Notes: a model not told the origin generated them from the sequence alone. DNA of 64,000 bases from Leuctra nigra (GCA_934045905.1 OW203762.1:3534001-3598000), one strand, 5' to 3'. Counted from the first letter of the stretch, positions 32,816-45,149 are shown. Numbers and translations: made by a program.

Positions 32816-33815
32816 TACATACATTATGAGAGATAATTGAAACGATATAACATTTCAATCTACCATAGGAATCGATAGCTAAATTGGACTTGCAATTGAA
32901 ATTGTTATTGGTTTTTCTGGCAAATTGAATGTCTCGTTTTCTATGAAATTAATTCTTACCTATTGTCGTATTATTATTTATCATAGGTATAAAATTAGAA
33001 TGAATAAGGAACAATTAATGGTCAGACATTGTTTCATTTACGTATTTTCTTCAAACCAGACTTACACATGCCATCAGGGTACGGCGAGAGCCTATAAGAA
33101 ATCACATAGATAATCCTTACGTATCCTTACGTACGGTTATGGTGACAGGCAGAGATGGGCAAAGATACTTGAATAAAGTATCTAGATGGAAGATACAAGA
33201 TAGTCTGAACTTCAGTATCTAAGATACAAGATAAAAGATGGTTTTGAAAATGAGAAAAGATAGAAGATAAAAGATAGTTCATATTTTGAAAGATATAAGA
33301 TAAAAGATAAAAGATACTTTGATTTTTTTATCGTAACATTAGATTTCGAAATAACGAAACGATAAAAATCAATGTCGACCGACTGTAAAATTATGACTAA
33401 AAAATTAACTCGGCATAATAAAATATTTGTAAATCTCATTGTTGATTTGTGGAACAGACAGATAATTGTGGAACAATCTACGATGAATAACGGGAGGCGA
33501 GGGCAAATAATAAGTTGGTTACGAATACGATCAAATACAATTATGATATGCATACATATTTATTAAAAATTACTGCCTAGAGGTTATAGACATATGAAAA
33601 TAATTTTTAATAATTTTACAAAGAAATTAATATGTCAAGATTTTAAGAATAATAATATTTGAATTAGAATATTATGTTGTAGTTGGTATTTGAATAAGCA
33701 TTATAATAGAATGATTGAATACATTGAAAACATGATTGATTGAATTGACATGAATTGATGATTGACAAATCATCAAAAATAAATTATCGGCAATTGTCTT
33801 CATGGCATGATTATT

Positions 33816-35597
33816 CTAATTGGCTTTCATGATTACTAGTTTCTGGAACATATTAGGAGAGAGTCTGCGTCGCTTCGGTTGGTTCACCATCCCGGCAAAA
33901 GAGAAAAGTCTCTCAACTGGTGCCGATGATGGTAAAATAGAGTTGTACTTGCAGAAGATTTTCTTGACTGTTGGATATTGATGCAGCATCTGGATGTCGG
34001 TACGCTGATCACCCAGATAGTTCAATATTTCTAGTTCTACCATGTTTGAGTTTGGGCGAGTTGCTTCTGTTGATTCAAATACGAAAAATGATTCTTCTGT
34101 GACTGTGCTGATGGAAGGCGATTCAATGTCGATGTAGGAACTGGTGACCGCTATACGTTCTGCAGCTCGTAGAAAAATTGCCTGGCATTTTATTTTCTGC
34201 TCCGGTTCTGTTTTCGGAATCCAACGCAGCTTGAAAAACGGATGACTAATAGAAGCAAGAATTGCCATGTTGTGGTCAATGTTTAACTCGAAAAACTTCT
34301 GAAAGCGGGTTTCAAGGCCCAAAGAAACACATTGCAGCAGATGTATCGAGTGCTTCAACACGGATCCCTCCATTGCCTTCAATTTCGGTTGTATTGCAAA
34401 GAGTGTCGGTAATAATTGACCGTAGTACGTGTTTTTGTCGCCCTGTAGCATATCCAGGGCACTTGCAATTGGACGCATTACTTTTACATACTCCTCCAAA
34501 AACTCAAGCTCCGATTCCTTGAACTTTGGTAAATTCAGTGCCTCGAAGAGTGCTGGCAGTTTCTCGTCGTCCCGTAGAATTTGCTTGATACTGTCGTAAA
34601 GACTATTCCACCTGGTCGGGCACGGGTAGGAGAGTTGATGTCCAAGTTGCTGTGATATTTTCTCTGCTGATTTTGGACGGCCTGCAAGAGTCCATAAGCT
34701 GGAACACTTCCCCATTGTCGTATGGTTGAGTCGCGCGTATGAGGGTCTCGCTAGAGCCTTCTTCGCATCAGTTGTCCCAATTAGGCTTAATGTGTGAGAA
34801 GCACATCTCAAGTGATGTGGTAATTGTATAGAGCAATCATCTTCTGGCTCCATTACAATGTCATTGACAAATAAAACTTCATCTGATGTGTCTTCGTCAC
34901 TGACTTCACTTGTGTCACGAGCATCCAATTCATCTTCAGATTCCACGGCTTCTTGAAATACGCTGTTAGTAACACCAAACTCGCGGAAGGCTTTAACGAA
35001 GTTAGAAGCATTGTCCGTAACTGTTGCTATGATTTTGCCTTGTATATTAAACTCGACACTGATGTCATGCAGACACTCGGCAATCCTGTCGTATGTATGT
35101 GGCGATGGAAAACTCTTACACGCAAGAGCCACGGACTCTCTTTGAAGACTGACTGTGTCTATCCAGTGAGCCGTAACTCCCATGAAGCTGGTAGTTTTCG
35201 TGGACCAGATGTCTGCAGTGGTACATATATTACTTTGTCCGGAAAGTTTATCTTGAATTTTCTTGGTATCCATTACATACTTCTCATTTATTCGTCTGCC
35301 AAGCGTACGCCGGGACATTACATTAGTCCCTGGCCTCAGACCATCTACAAACTCCAGGAAACCAGGGTCTTCTACTGTAGAGAGAGGGCGTAAACCCTTT
35401 ACAATGTAATTTACAATTAAGCTATCGACTTTCGACTGCGGGACTGCATTGGAATTAGCGGATGTCGAAGCGAAGGCGGAGATTTTCTGTTGCTTTAGTC
35501 GAGGTCCTGAAGCTACGTCCGCGTTTTTCCTTTTGTTGGTTTTTGATTCAATTTTGTAATTTTCAAAATCCCGGATGGCGTCTTCTCCATGAACACT
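33816..35597 (-). CDS. hAT transposase, main exon
   Basis: 593 codons and a stop, starting at an acceptor (TTGTTCATAG then AGTGTTC) in phase with the BED exon. The RNase H-like core is visible: TTADIWST and FMGVTAHWID near residue 160 of the exon, IIATVTDNASNF, and LPHHLRCASHTLSLI; CPTRWNSLYDSI follows. The C terminus carries the hAT dimerisation motif (SILPSSAPVERLFSFAGMV ... RRRLSPNMFQKLVIMK). An acidic insert (SEDELDARDTSEVSDEDTSDE) lies between the second catalytic region and the CxxH segment, as in other BED-type hAT enzymes. An ATG-initiated frame starts only at MSRRTLGRR, but the 5' 93 codons are open and belong to the exon. Confidence 0.85.
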   Translation of the reverse strand, partial: SVHGEDAIRDFENYKIESKTNKRKNADVASGPRLKQQKISAFASTSANSNAVPQSKVDSLIVNYIVKGLRPLSTVEDPGFLEFVDGLRPGTNVMSRRTLGRRINEKYVMDTKKIQDKLSGQSNICTTADIWSTKTTSFMGVTAHWIDTVSLQRESVALACKSFPSPHTYDRIAECLHDISVEFNIQGKIIATVTDNASNFVKAFREFGVTNSVFQEAVESEDELDARDTSEVSDEDTSDEVLFVNDIVMEPEDDCSIQLPHHLRCASHTLSLIGTTDAKKALARPSYARLNHTTMGKCSSLWTLAGRPKSAEKISQQLGHQLSYPCPTRWNSLYDSIKQILRDDEKLPALFEALNLPKFKESELEFLEEYVKVMRPIASALDMLQGDKNTYYGQLLPTLFAIQPKLKAMEGSVLKHSIHLLQCVSLGLETRFQKFFELNIDHNMAILASISHPFFKLRWIPKTEPEQKIKCQAIFLRAAERIAVTSSYIDIESPSISTVTEESFFVFESTEATRPNSNMVELEILNYLGDQRTDIQMLHQYPTVKKIFCKYNSILPSSAPVERLFSFAGMVNQPKRRRLSPNMFQKLVIMKAN

Positions 35598-36433
35598 CTA
35601 TGAACAATAAACAGTTTTGACTTTACAAAAGCTACAAATAGTGCCAAAAAATTACACAAAAATTAATCTACATAAATTATGATAGGTTCATCAAGAAGAA
35701 ATAAATTTAAAAACAATTTCTACGTCTTATTTACTGCTAACTATGGAAGAGTCCGAATTAATTAAGTTCTGAGAGTAGAAGACCTAACCTCAAACCATCG
35801 TTTCATGTGTGTGCGGCCATTTTGAATATTTACATTTTTGACATTGTAAATCCCACCGCCTGCTCTGCGCTAAAAACAACTTAACAAGGTTGCCAACCTG
35901 CGTTTACAGTTTCTTTTTCCCGGAATCGATTTAAAAAAAAATATTGGCTGGGCAGTCCTTTTAGTTCACACGTTTTGCTTGAATAAAATTATAAGATATC
36001 TGAACGAACGAACAATGCTCAGTAATCGAAATGTTTAAATAACGTAATGCTTATCAGCTATACAATTTAGAAATAAAATACTACCTAATAATATTGTAAA
36101 TAATATACAATTTACAAATAATACGAATATAATTTATATAAATACTTGATTCTTATTCTATTCGTTGGGTATCGACGAAATAAAAGGGTAGCACGATTAT
36201 TATAATTTTAAACCCGTGTTACAGACTACAGTGTTAGTCTTGTATGTTCCCTTTTATTTATTTTTGAAACACAAAAACAAAACAAACATGAAACAGGTGT
36301 GTATACGAATTACGCACCTACAACGTACATTGCATTTGCGATTTTTAGCGTGTGTCCCTTTGTTGATAATTTTATCATTTACAAATTAGGTAGTACCTTT
36401 ATTCTTTATTAATTTGGAAAATATATTGCTTAC

Positions 36434-36586
36434 CTTTAGGTGGTTTTTGAAGTTCGCTGTACCCGTGTAGGAACCCGAATAACTTTTCTTGCATAATTGG
36501 CACTCCGCCTTTACTTTCAATCCATCATCTGAACTACTTAACACTTTAAAAAACTTTCCATCCAAAATTGTGCTTTTCCTCTCCAT
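36434..36586 (-). CDS. hAT transposase, BED zinc-finger exon
   Basis: 51 codons from the ATG of MERKSTIL to the donor (CTAAAG then GTAAGC). It holds a BED finger: KFFKVLSS, CQLCKKSY, and TANFKNHLK, with Cys-x2-Cys and a His before the donor; the last ligand would come from the next exon or be missing. Phase 0 joins it to the main exon for about 644 residues in all. The intron (35598-36433) contains no other frame of note. Confidence 0.65.
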
Positions 36587-37245
36587 ATTAGGCACACCTA
36601 CTCGACTGTAAATAATTAAAATTTATGCAACATGAAAATCTATGTGATAACTTATAACTACCAACTATACTATTCAACTCAGCTTGTTTTGTTTGCAATC
36701 TCTCTGCCTTCACACTGGACTGCATGCAAATATAATGCTTGCCTGCCCTTCCTTCCAGCAATAGCAAAGATGCAAGTCAAAGATAAATCCCCTATCATCA
36801 CCTGCTGTGATTGGTTGAAGTAACAGGTAATTGACCAGTGAGGGTGAATTGGAATATTTCTGTGAATCTCAACTCTCAAATGAGTCATGGTGGAAAGGGG
36901 TTGGCATGGAGGAAACTGAAGAGACGGGTTTTCGAAGTCATTTCCTGTCTTGTGTTATCAAATCATACTGGCCATTAGATATTTACCTGATCTGCTACAC
37001 AGAAAGCAAAGAAGGAAATGTTTGTAGTAGTTCGACATTTTAAAAATAGAAAATCATCAAATAAAGTATCTTCTATCTTTTTTTGGAAAAAAGATAGAAG
37101 ATACTAACATAAATAGTATCTAGATAGAAGATAAAAGATAGTCCCCAAAAATGTATCTAGATGGAAGATAGAAGATACTATCTTCTATCTTAAGATAGTA
37201 TCTAAGATACTTCCATCTAAGATAGTGCCCATCTCTGGTGACAGG

Positions 37246-39317
37246 GGGATGAAGCAAAAAGGCTGATAAACTGATCTAAATTGTAATGTATATAATATTA
37301 TAATATGTTATATGCTGCTTGCTTTTACCCAAGAAATATAGTGTTGAAATAACATATTACAGGTAAAGTTTTCATAAGCAGATGGCCTCCAAACCGGTAT
37401 ACGAGGGGGGGGGGGGGGAGTGATTATATTCGCGGACTCAAAGGGTTATAGTAGAGTTGTTAGTATCAAATTGAGTGTCGCGTTATCATCAAATTAATTC
37501 AAAATCAAGGAAAAACACCTCAAACCATCTCGAACCATTTTGGAAGAGATTTTAGTGTTCACGGGGAGTGTGGCATGGTTTTCCATAGAAAAATCTTTTC
37601 CAATAATGTTTAGAGGTGATTTCAAATGGATTTTGAATAAAATTGATGACGTGGCAGCACTCAATTTTGTCAATTGAAATGTTTTTCGAGGTTGGCTTAC
37701 ATTGTTCGCGCCGTTTTTCTTTCTCTCATGTTTTCGTTTATCATGTTGGCAAGCCGCCAAGCAACTACCTTTATCAGTTTGATCTTCCCCTCTTTCACTT
37801 TGTCTAGAACCACCCTCTAGGACGGTCAGTGTTGTGCCAGTTTCTGCCATGCAGACAGTTCGATTTCAGTTAGTTTAAGGTGGTTTAAATAGGTCAACCC
37901 AATGAATGGAAATATCAACTTTAAACATTTGTTGCTACACATTCAGAAGCCTGATGAACTTACACAATGTGTTATATCCAGCGGAATTTTACTGGCTTTT
38001 AAATGGAATAATTTTCAAAATTGTATTACCTCAAATTTTGGAGAAAATGCGTATTAAATCGACACAAATTTGACGATTTTTCAATGAAAACGCATTTTAA
38101 CAGAATCCTGTGCCTCGAAAGGGCTGATTTTTTTTTGAAGATGCATTATGATAGTCTACTGGATATAAAAGAGTTTCATATCGATAACTTTATTAGATAT
38201 TAATATAATAATTGATTAGTAAGGTGTAATGCAAGTAGTATCAATTCAGGCGGCCCACTAAACATGCTAAAATCACGTCAGCCGAATTCAGGTATATTTT
38301 CGTCGCGTTGAAGGGGACGAGAATGGGGTGAGAATGTCGCTCGGCAATTATACCTGTCAGCCAGTGACAACCTGTTTCTAAGATTACAATCTTGCTTGAG
38401 GATGGTATCTTTTCTGAGTTTTAGAAGGTTTTAGATAAGGTAAGTATTCTGTAAATGTTAATTAAATTACATTTTATTCAAAAATAAATTATTTCGTATT
38501 GTCAATAATTATTTAAATTATCAAATCAGGACTAAGACTATGACTAAGACTTAATTTCATTACGTATTTAAACTATAATTCTGACAGTTATAAGATCAAT
38601 AAAATAAATTGTTTCCTGCAAAGGTATTTTATTGACCAATAATAAATAAATAGGTAGAGATCCGATTATGGTTTTAAAAACTTCAACATTTCGTTTTTAG
38701 AATTGGAAATTTCGCGTTTTGTGGTTTTAAGAATTGTCAATTTCGTGTTTGTTTTAAAAAATACAGATAAACTTCAGATTATGAGTATTAGAACTCCTAG
38801 GTCCAGTGCTGTATGTGACTGTTCAATTTGGTTTTTCACAATGCAAAATCAGAAATAAAATTATGATAAGCTGTTTCATAATGTTTGTTTATGTATTGCG
38901 ACTGTAAAAATACATAATGTCAACTTATTTTCACGTGATAATGCGAGGTCACTGCCACTCACACTCCCCAAGTAGTTTTCTACAAGGTCAGAGCTCTTCT
39001 GTCAATTACGCTAAAAGGGGGGGTCACTGACTGATTATAGAAATAAAAAAAGTTGAATATTGGGGTTTACCTTGGTGATCCTGAGAAAAATTAGAAAAGT
39101 AACTGCGAAATTTACAAAATAACAGGAAATAATATATTCAATTTGGTGATATTTCGCTGTATATTTCGCGAATTAGTCAGTTTGGTGGTGTTTAAGCTAT
39201 GGGTAAATTTCGCGTTTTGTCGCAACTAGATTCCAGAGTTTTTGGGCCAGAAACATATGGAAACGCATTTATCTTCATTTACAACACGTTGAAAATTTCG
39301 CGATCACCATACCGGGT
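37246..39317. other. No gene confirmed; one possible 5' exon
   Basis: A minus-strand frame of 118 codons (37494-37850, MAETGTTLTVLEGGSRQ...) is hydrophilic at its N terminus and meets a possible donor (AACAAT then GTAAGC) at about 37700, so residues 1-50 could be a first exon of an unknown gene. No homologue recognised. A poly-G run lies at about 37406-37421. 38660-38790 resembles part of the MITE at 62929-63141. Confidence 0.25.
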
Positions 39318-40127
39318 GCAGGCGCAAAAAAAAACACCCTGTTTGAGAGGACACTAGATATATCGAAACTTTCATAGATAGGATTCTGAAATTTGTACAC
39401 ATATTAGAAAACATACCAAAATTTCATATGTGCAAGTTTCAAAAACATTACTATTGTAGGAAAAAAGTTACAGCTGTTCAAATTTGGTTGTCAAAAAATT
39501 GATCCAGAAAACTTCCAATGGTCGGGACGCTGTTTCTTCAAAACTATACCTGTACGATATCAATCTGAAAATTTCATTTTATATTGAAAATATATTAAGA
39601 TCAATTGTGTAAAAATGTCAATCAATTTGAATGAATGGAACGAAATTTATGGAATCTTGAAGTCGAGCGTAAAATCAGAATGTAGATTATTTCTAAACTT
39701 TTATTACACACGTTATAAAAGTGAATTATTTCCCGTGCACTATTCTGTTTTCAAGATCAACTTCAAGATTCAATAACTTTCGTTCCATATTTTGATATTG
39801 ATTGAAATATTTACACAATCGACCTTAATCTATTTTCAATATAATTTGAAATTTTCAGCTTGATCATACATAGTTTTGAAGAAACAGCGTCCCAGCCATT
39901 GGAGTTTTCTGGACGCGCGCTATTTGATCTCCGTATAATCAATTTTTTGACAACCAAATTTGAACAGCTGTAACTTTTTTCCTACAATAGTAATGTTTTT
40001 GAAATTTGCACATATGAAATATTGGTATGTTTTCTAATAGGTGTATGAACTTCAGAATCCTATCTATAATAGTCTCGATATAGTGAACTCTCAAACAGGG
40101 TGATTGTTTTGGCGCCACCCGGTAAAA
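39318..40127. repeat. Palindromic repeat A
   Basis: Arms of about 370 bp (39318-39690 and about 39745-40127) are inverse copies; the outer ends read accgggtg(g)cgc and its inverse. A third copy of the same arm lies at 41190-41560 and an end fragment at 61795-61853. Non-coding. Confidence 0.7.
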
Positions 40128-40147
40128 TCGGATCTCTGATAATAATA

Positions 40148-41187
40148 GGTCCCTCAAAAGTTGCGCTAAAGAAAAATTAAAAAACGAACATATGTCACAA
40201 TCGCATTTCTAATTACCAATTCATAAATATTTTTCGCATATTCTGAGAGGCACTTGTGTAACAATAATATCAGAAACTTATGGTCAGCTATTTGACAGAT
40301 CCATACCTTTTCAGAGAGAGGGTAGAAGAGGAACTAATCATCCATTGTTTGACTTCCGTCGCTCGCGCTGACAGGTCGAGAGAAGGGGCGACGAGATCTT
40401 AATCTCTGATTCTATGCAAAACTTGCATTTACGGGGTTGATTAACTGGTCAGAGCGATGAGAAACATGACCACTCTCTAAGACGGTCTGAGCCGGACTAA
40501 ATGCAAAACCCGAAATACACCGTTATTTTCAAAATGGCGGCCTTCAGAGAACCTTAATTCGTGTGCATTAGCTTAGTCATACAGCCAAGTTGGCTAATGG
40601 CTTTCTATCTCTCTACTTGTATCATTTCAATATCATAATCCTCCCCCTCTCCACGTACTGCAGTACCATCCTTCCTTACATCAAGACCACGTGTTCTACG
40701 CATGCCGCAACCAACATCGAGCTGCATTCGAGAACGAAGTAAATGTTGCTGCTTTCTTACCCCCCTTCATACAGTCCGCTATTAAGGTTGCGGGAGCGCC
40801 GCCATCTTGGAAATAACGTTAAATTTGGGGATGTGACTTCAGTCCGGCTTAGACCGTCCTAGAGAGTGGTCACGTTTCTCCTCGCTCTGACCAATATTCT
40901 ACCCCGCAAATGCAAGTTTTGCATAGAATCAGAGATTATGATCTCGTCGCCCCTTCTCTAAACCTGTCAGCGCGAGCGACGGAAGTCAAACAATGGATGA
41001 TTAGTCCCTCCTCTACCCTGTCTCTGAAAGGGTCAAGATCTATCAAAACCTGACCATAAGTTTCTGATATTGTTTCACAGTTAATATCCTCTCAAAATAG
41101 GAGCAAAATATATATGAATTGGTAATTAGATTTGTGATTGCAGCATATTTCGTTTTTTAAATTTTTCTTTAGCGTAACTTTGAGTGC
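40148..41187. repeat. Palindromic repeat B
   Basis: Arms of about 390 bp (40148-40540 and about 40800-41187; e.g. gcgacgagatcttaatctctg and its inverse) flank a unique core of about 260 bp. It sits between the two A-type units. Arms are clearly diverged. No gene. Confidence 0.65.
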
Positions 41188-41189
41188 CG

Positions 41190-41560
41190 GGTGGCGCAAA
41201 AAAATCCCCCTGATTGAGAGGTCACTATATCGAAACTATTATAGATAGGATTCTGAAATTTGTACACATATTAGAAAACATACCAAAATTTAATATGTGC
41301 AAGTTTCAAAAACATTACTGTTGTAGGAAAAAAGTTACAGCTGTTCAAATTTGGTTGTAAAAAAATTGATTATATACGGAGCTCAAATAGCGCGCGTCGA
41401 GAAAACTTTCAATGGCCGGAACGCTGTTTCTTCATAACTACGTACGATATCACGCTGAAAATTTAAAATTATATTGAAAATATATTAAGATCGATTGTCT
41501 AAAAATTTCAATCAATTTTACGCGAAAATTATGGAATCTTTAAGTTGAGCGTAAAATCAG
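41190..41560. repeat. Single arm of repeat A
   Basis: Begins ccgggtggcgcaaaa and follows 39318-39690 in the same orientation, including catatgtgcaag-like and gttacagctgttcaaatttg words. It keeps tatatacggagctcaaatag, which the 39.3 kb arm has lost. Confidence 0.65.
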
Positions 41561-41851
41561 AATAGTGGGAAAAGAATCACTTTTATAACGTATCACTTTT
41601 AACACTTTTCTAACGTTTCATTGGTCCTTTATCGGGATGTTATGGTAATTTTTTAATAGTTTTAATGTGCTGTTTGCCTGCCTTTTTGGACGCTTCAAAG
41701 GTCCTAAACATCGTAGCACATATAATTAATTTATTAGCAAGTCAAACAATCACACTCGCTATTATAATGGGTCATATCTTTGTAAAGACGAGATTATTGA
41801 GTAACATATTATCAAAGTTTCAATTTGTGTGATTGTTTTATGAAAGTGAAA

Positions 41852-42150
41852 AAGAGAATGTAGGTTTCTGTGGAAAACTTCCATGGAGTCAGGATGATAT
41901 GAAGGGATGTGTGTTGTGAAAAATATCCGACCGAACCGGGGCTCGAACCCGGGACCTCTCACTTGCCGGGCGAGAGCTCTACCAACTGAGCTACCCGATC
42001 GGACGGACGGACATTTGACACAACGCACTGATGAGGGTTAGAGATCTCCTAGGAGAATGGAATGAAGGTAATGATTGGACATTACAAGCTATCAGACCAT
42101 CGGTAACGATACTGTCACCATGTCTCTTTGCACTTGCGTGCGCAACCCTC
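41852..42150 (-). mobile_element. TIR element carrying a tRNA-like module, copy 2
   Basis: Starts gagaatgtaggtttctgtgg, the full left end missing in copy 1, then gaagggatgtgtgttgtg and the tRNA-like module (41929-42000). Similarity with copy 1 continues to about 42155 (ctcttttactc). The right inverted end is absent, so this copy is incomplete on that side. Confidence 0.6.
41929..42000 (-). tRNA. tRNA-like sequence (well preserved, within repeat copy 2)
   Basis: 72 nt on the minus strand. The acceptor stem GATCGGG pairs with TTCGGTC (with GT pairs), TA at positions 8-9, D stem GCTC/GAGC with loop AGTTGGTA, anticodon stem CTCGC/GTGAG with loop CCGGCAA, and T arm CCGGG-TTCGAGC-CCCGG. Box A (TAGCTCAGTTGG) and box B (GGTTCGAGCCC) are excellent. 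By position the anticodon is GGC, but residue 33 is C rather than U and GGC-Ala tRNAs are not normal in animals, so it is probably a mobile pol III module and not a translation tRNA. Confidence 0.5.
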
Positions 42151-42199
42151 TTTTACTCGACTTAACGAGTTGCTTTTCAATGATGAGTTGCTTTCTCAT

Positions 42200-44280
42200 C
42201 ATTCGAGCTGAAAAGCAACTTAAAACGACATCCCATCAAAAATATATAATAGTGTTCCAAAGACAGTTCGTAATTATTTGACAACGTTTTAATGATTTCC
42301 TTCAGTCAAGATCAAATTATGAAAAGATACCCTTCTAATATCACCATATTAACAGTGCTATAAGAATATGTATGAGCCCACTTCCAATTGTTATTGCATT
42401 CTTCCACCCTTATATTACTTATCTATTACAGCATGAAATCTTTCTACTATCGCCATTGACAAAACTATAAAATAGCCATTACTAAAAGTAGCTTGATTCA
42501 TAGTTTCTGGCTCTAATAGAAAGAGGAAAATGTACCTACTTTAAATTTCGTTCCACTTTTAGTATTGAATGAGGTCTTTAAAAAAACGATGCGCCAAGTC
42601 CTTTTGTAAAGTATTTCTCGGTGTTTATTCTTTTATTTCAAAAATACGATTAAATATTTGGAAATGTCATTGACTTGGCTCCTTTTTTGATATCACTTCT
42701 TTTCGGTGTTGAATTTTTTTAAAGTAAAGAGACTTGGCTGCCTTTTTTACACGGAGTGTTTTTTTCTGGGATTTCTACTACTGCTAGGTTTCTGCTCATC
42801 TCGACCCACCGCCATCTTGGATCGAAGCGATTTATCATCCATTGGCGCATTTTTGGGTTGTCCAGCTTTTCTAACGATATCCCGGCAGCTAAGAATGCTT
42901 CAGTGGTCTCAGTAAAGTACTCCTCTTAGGCAAGTTTGATTTTATTTGCACCCGCGTAAGATTCGCCAACAGTTAACTTGCGCTGAGGCAGTGGCGTGCC
43001 GAGCCTTGCTTGAGGACCGGTGCTGAACGATTTATATGTACACCCAACCACCCCCTACGGCCACGAAAACAAATTTTCATCTCCCCAGGTTATGCGGGGT
43101 CCGGGGCGCATAGCCCCGGAAAAATTTTGAATCTCAAAACTAAATTTAAAGCATTTTGGTGCGTTTTAGGCCGGGTAGGACCAACTCTGGATTAAGTTAA
43201 CTCTCGATGATAAGTGGAAATTAGTGAATCTTATTGGCTATGGAATTCGCGCCAACTTGTTTCATTGGTTAACCCTCGAGAGTTAACTTAATCCAGAGTT
43301 GGTCCTACCCGACCTTAGAGATTCAAATTTGATAAGATGGATTTATTTCGGATTTGGGTACACTTATTTTAAAAATAAATATTATTTGTTCTTTATTCGT
43401 CGAAGAACTCTAATAAAGGACAAAATTGATTGGATCTTGCGAAAATTTGAGGAGTAGACATATTATCTTGACATTTTTGATATTGGTTTAGGTAGATAAT
43501 AATATCAAACATTTGGTTTGTTTCATAAAATTTGCAAATCTGTATTTTCTATTACACACAATTTTTGTGTTAACTTTGAGATTAGATGAGATACATCTCA
43601 CACATGATTCATCTAAAGGAGATACATTTGGGATACATTGAGATGGCACCAAAATCATTGTGCTCAAATACTTATCAATAACAATAAAATTGTAATCTGG
43701 TCCATAATAATACATAAAGAGAACGTATTAATCATTACACTCTCAACATAAACGAAACGATCTATAATTAGAAAAACAGCATTGATTACAATATTCACAT
43801 TGCAGTTACGACTCTACATCCACCACCTGTTCACAAACTTCAAAAATTTGCTCGGTGATAATAAATTAACGTAGAATAAGGTCGTCATCGCCGCTGTCAA
43901 TGAGTAGTATTTTGCAGTTTATGACAAAAATCTACGGACTTTTTATAGATGGGTTGAAAAAGTTATTAAACAACTCTCGTGTCAACGGCAAAGGTCACTT
44001 TGCACTTTGAAACAGACGGCATTGTGGACATAGCATTTTGAACCAATTCAAGTGTTTTATCTATTATTTTGAATGGGTTGTAATGAGTTTTGTGCCAGTT
44101 TGAGTTTCACAGATCGGCATAAAATAGACAAACCTCGTAAGTGAAATTTCAAGAGGGATATGAAAAGTGGCTGTATGAAACACCTACATTATTTGTAAAA
44201 AAAAAATTGAATATAGTTCATTACAATGAGGTCAAAGCTTTATAATACAGTATTATACCACTTTAAAATGCTGTAAATAT
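42200..44280. other. No gene recognised; one hairpin MITE
   Basis: 43171-43312 is a hairpin (gggtaggaccaactctggat and its inverse, arms about 36 bp) that sits beside a segment starting cagtggcgtgccgagcc at 42988, an old hAT-like end. The frame at 42706-42915 has no supporting feature. The rest is AT-rich. Confidence 0.4.
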
Positions 44281-44314
44281 CACTTTCGAGGTTTTGTTAT
44301 TTCATTTGAACAAA

Positions 44315-44524
44315 ATGACTTTACTTAAGAGGGAAGATGTTAAAGCATATTTATCGATAGCGTTGTTGATATCGATCTTTCTTGTGACATCTTGCTCACA
44401 AGAAAGGATCATCAGACCTTCGAGTCGACCCTCTGCAGTCGTTGATCTAGGACAGGAATCAAAAATTAATTTTCAAGCATTTGAGATGTATTTATACCGT
44501 ACTTACTCGGATTATGAATTTTGA
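44315..44524 (+). CDS. Small ORF with signal-like N terminus (hypothetical)
   Basis: 69 codons from ATG at 44315. A charged start (MTLLKREDVKAY) is followed by a hydrophobic run (LSIALLISIFLV), then TSCSQ and a polar tail, the pattern of a small secreted or lipoprotein-like peptide. There is no recognised family, no paralogue in the window, and no promoter evidence, so it may be chance. Confidence 0.2.
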   Translation: MTLLKREDVKAYLSIALLISIFLVTSCSQERIIRPSSRPSAVVDLGQESKINFQAFEMYLYRTYSDYEF

Positions 44525-44529
44525 CTTAC

Positions 44530-45149
44530 CTTAATCTCGTTTTGATGAGTTTCAATTTTGAAAAAGATCTTTCCGCAGATGCGGAGGATGGTGGAATCGT
44601 GCAGAGTCCTTTGTACGCAATGTGAAGATTTAAAAATGCACTTTCCAGGCTGTACTGTTTAATGGTTTTCAAGACATCTGTTACTCGGTACGTGCGAGTA
44701 CTTTCCTCAATGTGCGACTCTTCATCTTCATGTTCAGAATCAGGCTCAACCTCACTTCCACTTTCCTCTCCTGAAATCTCAATCTCTTCGTGTTCAGGTA
44801 CATCGGGTAGAATGATGTTGCTTTGGGTTGATTCAAATGAGGGACGGAGGTTTGAGTAGCTTTTGCTGAACAATACATAATCATTTGTAAGCATTGCAGT
44901 ATCTACACCTGGCAACCATTTTCCAATTTCATCAAATGCATCTTGCGAAACATCACCCAACTTCACTTTCTGTGAAAGTCTTTCAGGAGACAGAATTGTT
45001 AGACCCTTGAGCAGTTGTCTTGATTGAACAAATCGAGATTCAATAGCTCTCGTAGCTGTGTCAAGGATGGGGAAGTAAACGCTGACTCTGTGCCGATCTC
45101 TTGCAAGTTCGGGGGTCTCGTCTCTTGGCCTAATGTTAGGAATTGTGTA
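44530..45149 (-). pseudogene. Second hAT-type (ZMYM/DUF4371-like) protein, exon fragment
   Basis: A minus-strand open stretch codes RHRVSVYFPILDTATRAIESRF, LLKGLTILSPERL, a very acidic insert (EISGEESGSEVEPDSEHEDEE, 44.72-44.80 kb), and the hAT dimerisation signature (CTIPPSSASAERSFSKLKL then IKTRLR), ending at a donor (TTAAG then GTAAGT) at 44530. Upstream, the frame opens just after TATGTAG, a possible acceptor at 45149. It is unlike the hAT at 33 kb and resembles transposases related to ZMYM1-type proteins. The final exon and upstream exons were not found. On the 5' side the 75-bp minisatellite begins within 25 bp. Confidence 0.55.

Larger units (their letters stand above)
33150..37237 (-). 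mobile_element. hAT transposon, apparently complete
   Basis: Ends CAGAGATGGGCA and its inverse, flanked by a perfect 8-bp duplication gtgacagg (33142-33149 and 37238-37245). Both ends carry dense agataaaagatag/gatggaagatac repeats over about 150 bp, typical subterminal binding sites. The 4,088-bp body encodes a two-exon transposase on the minus strand with no stop or frameshift. The duplication, ends and ORF are all intact, so this is a recent insertion and a candidate autonomous element. Confidence 0.85.
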
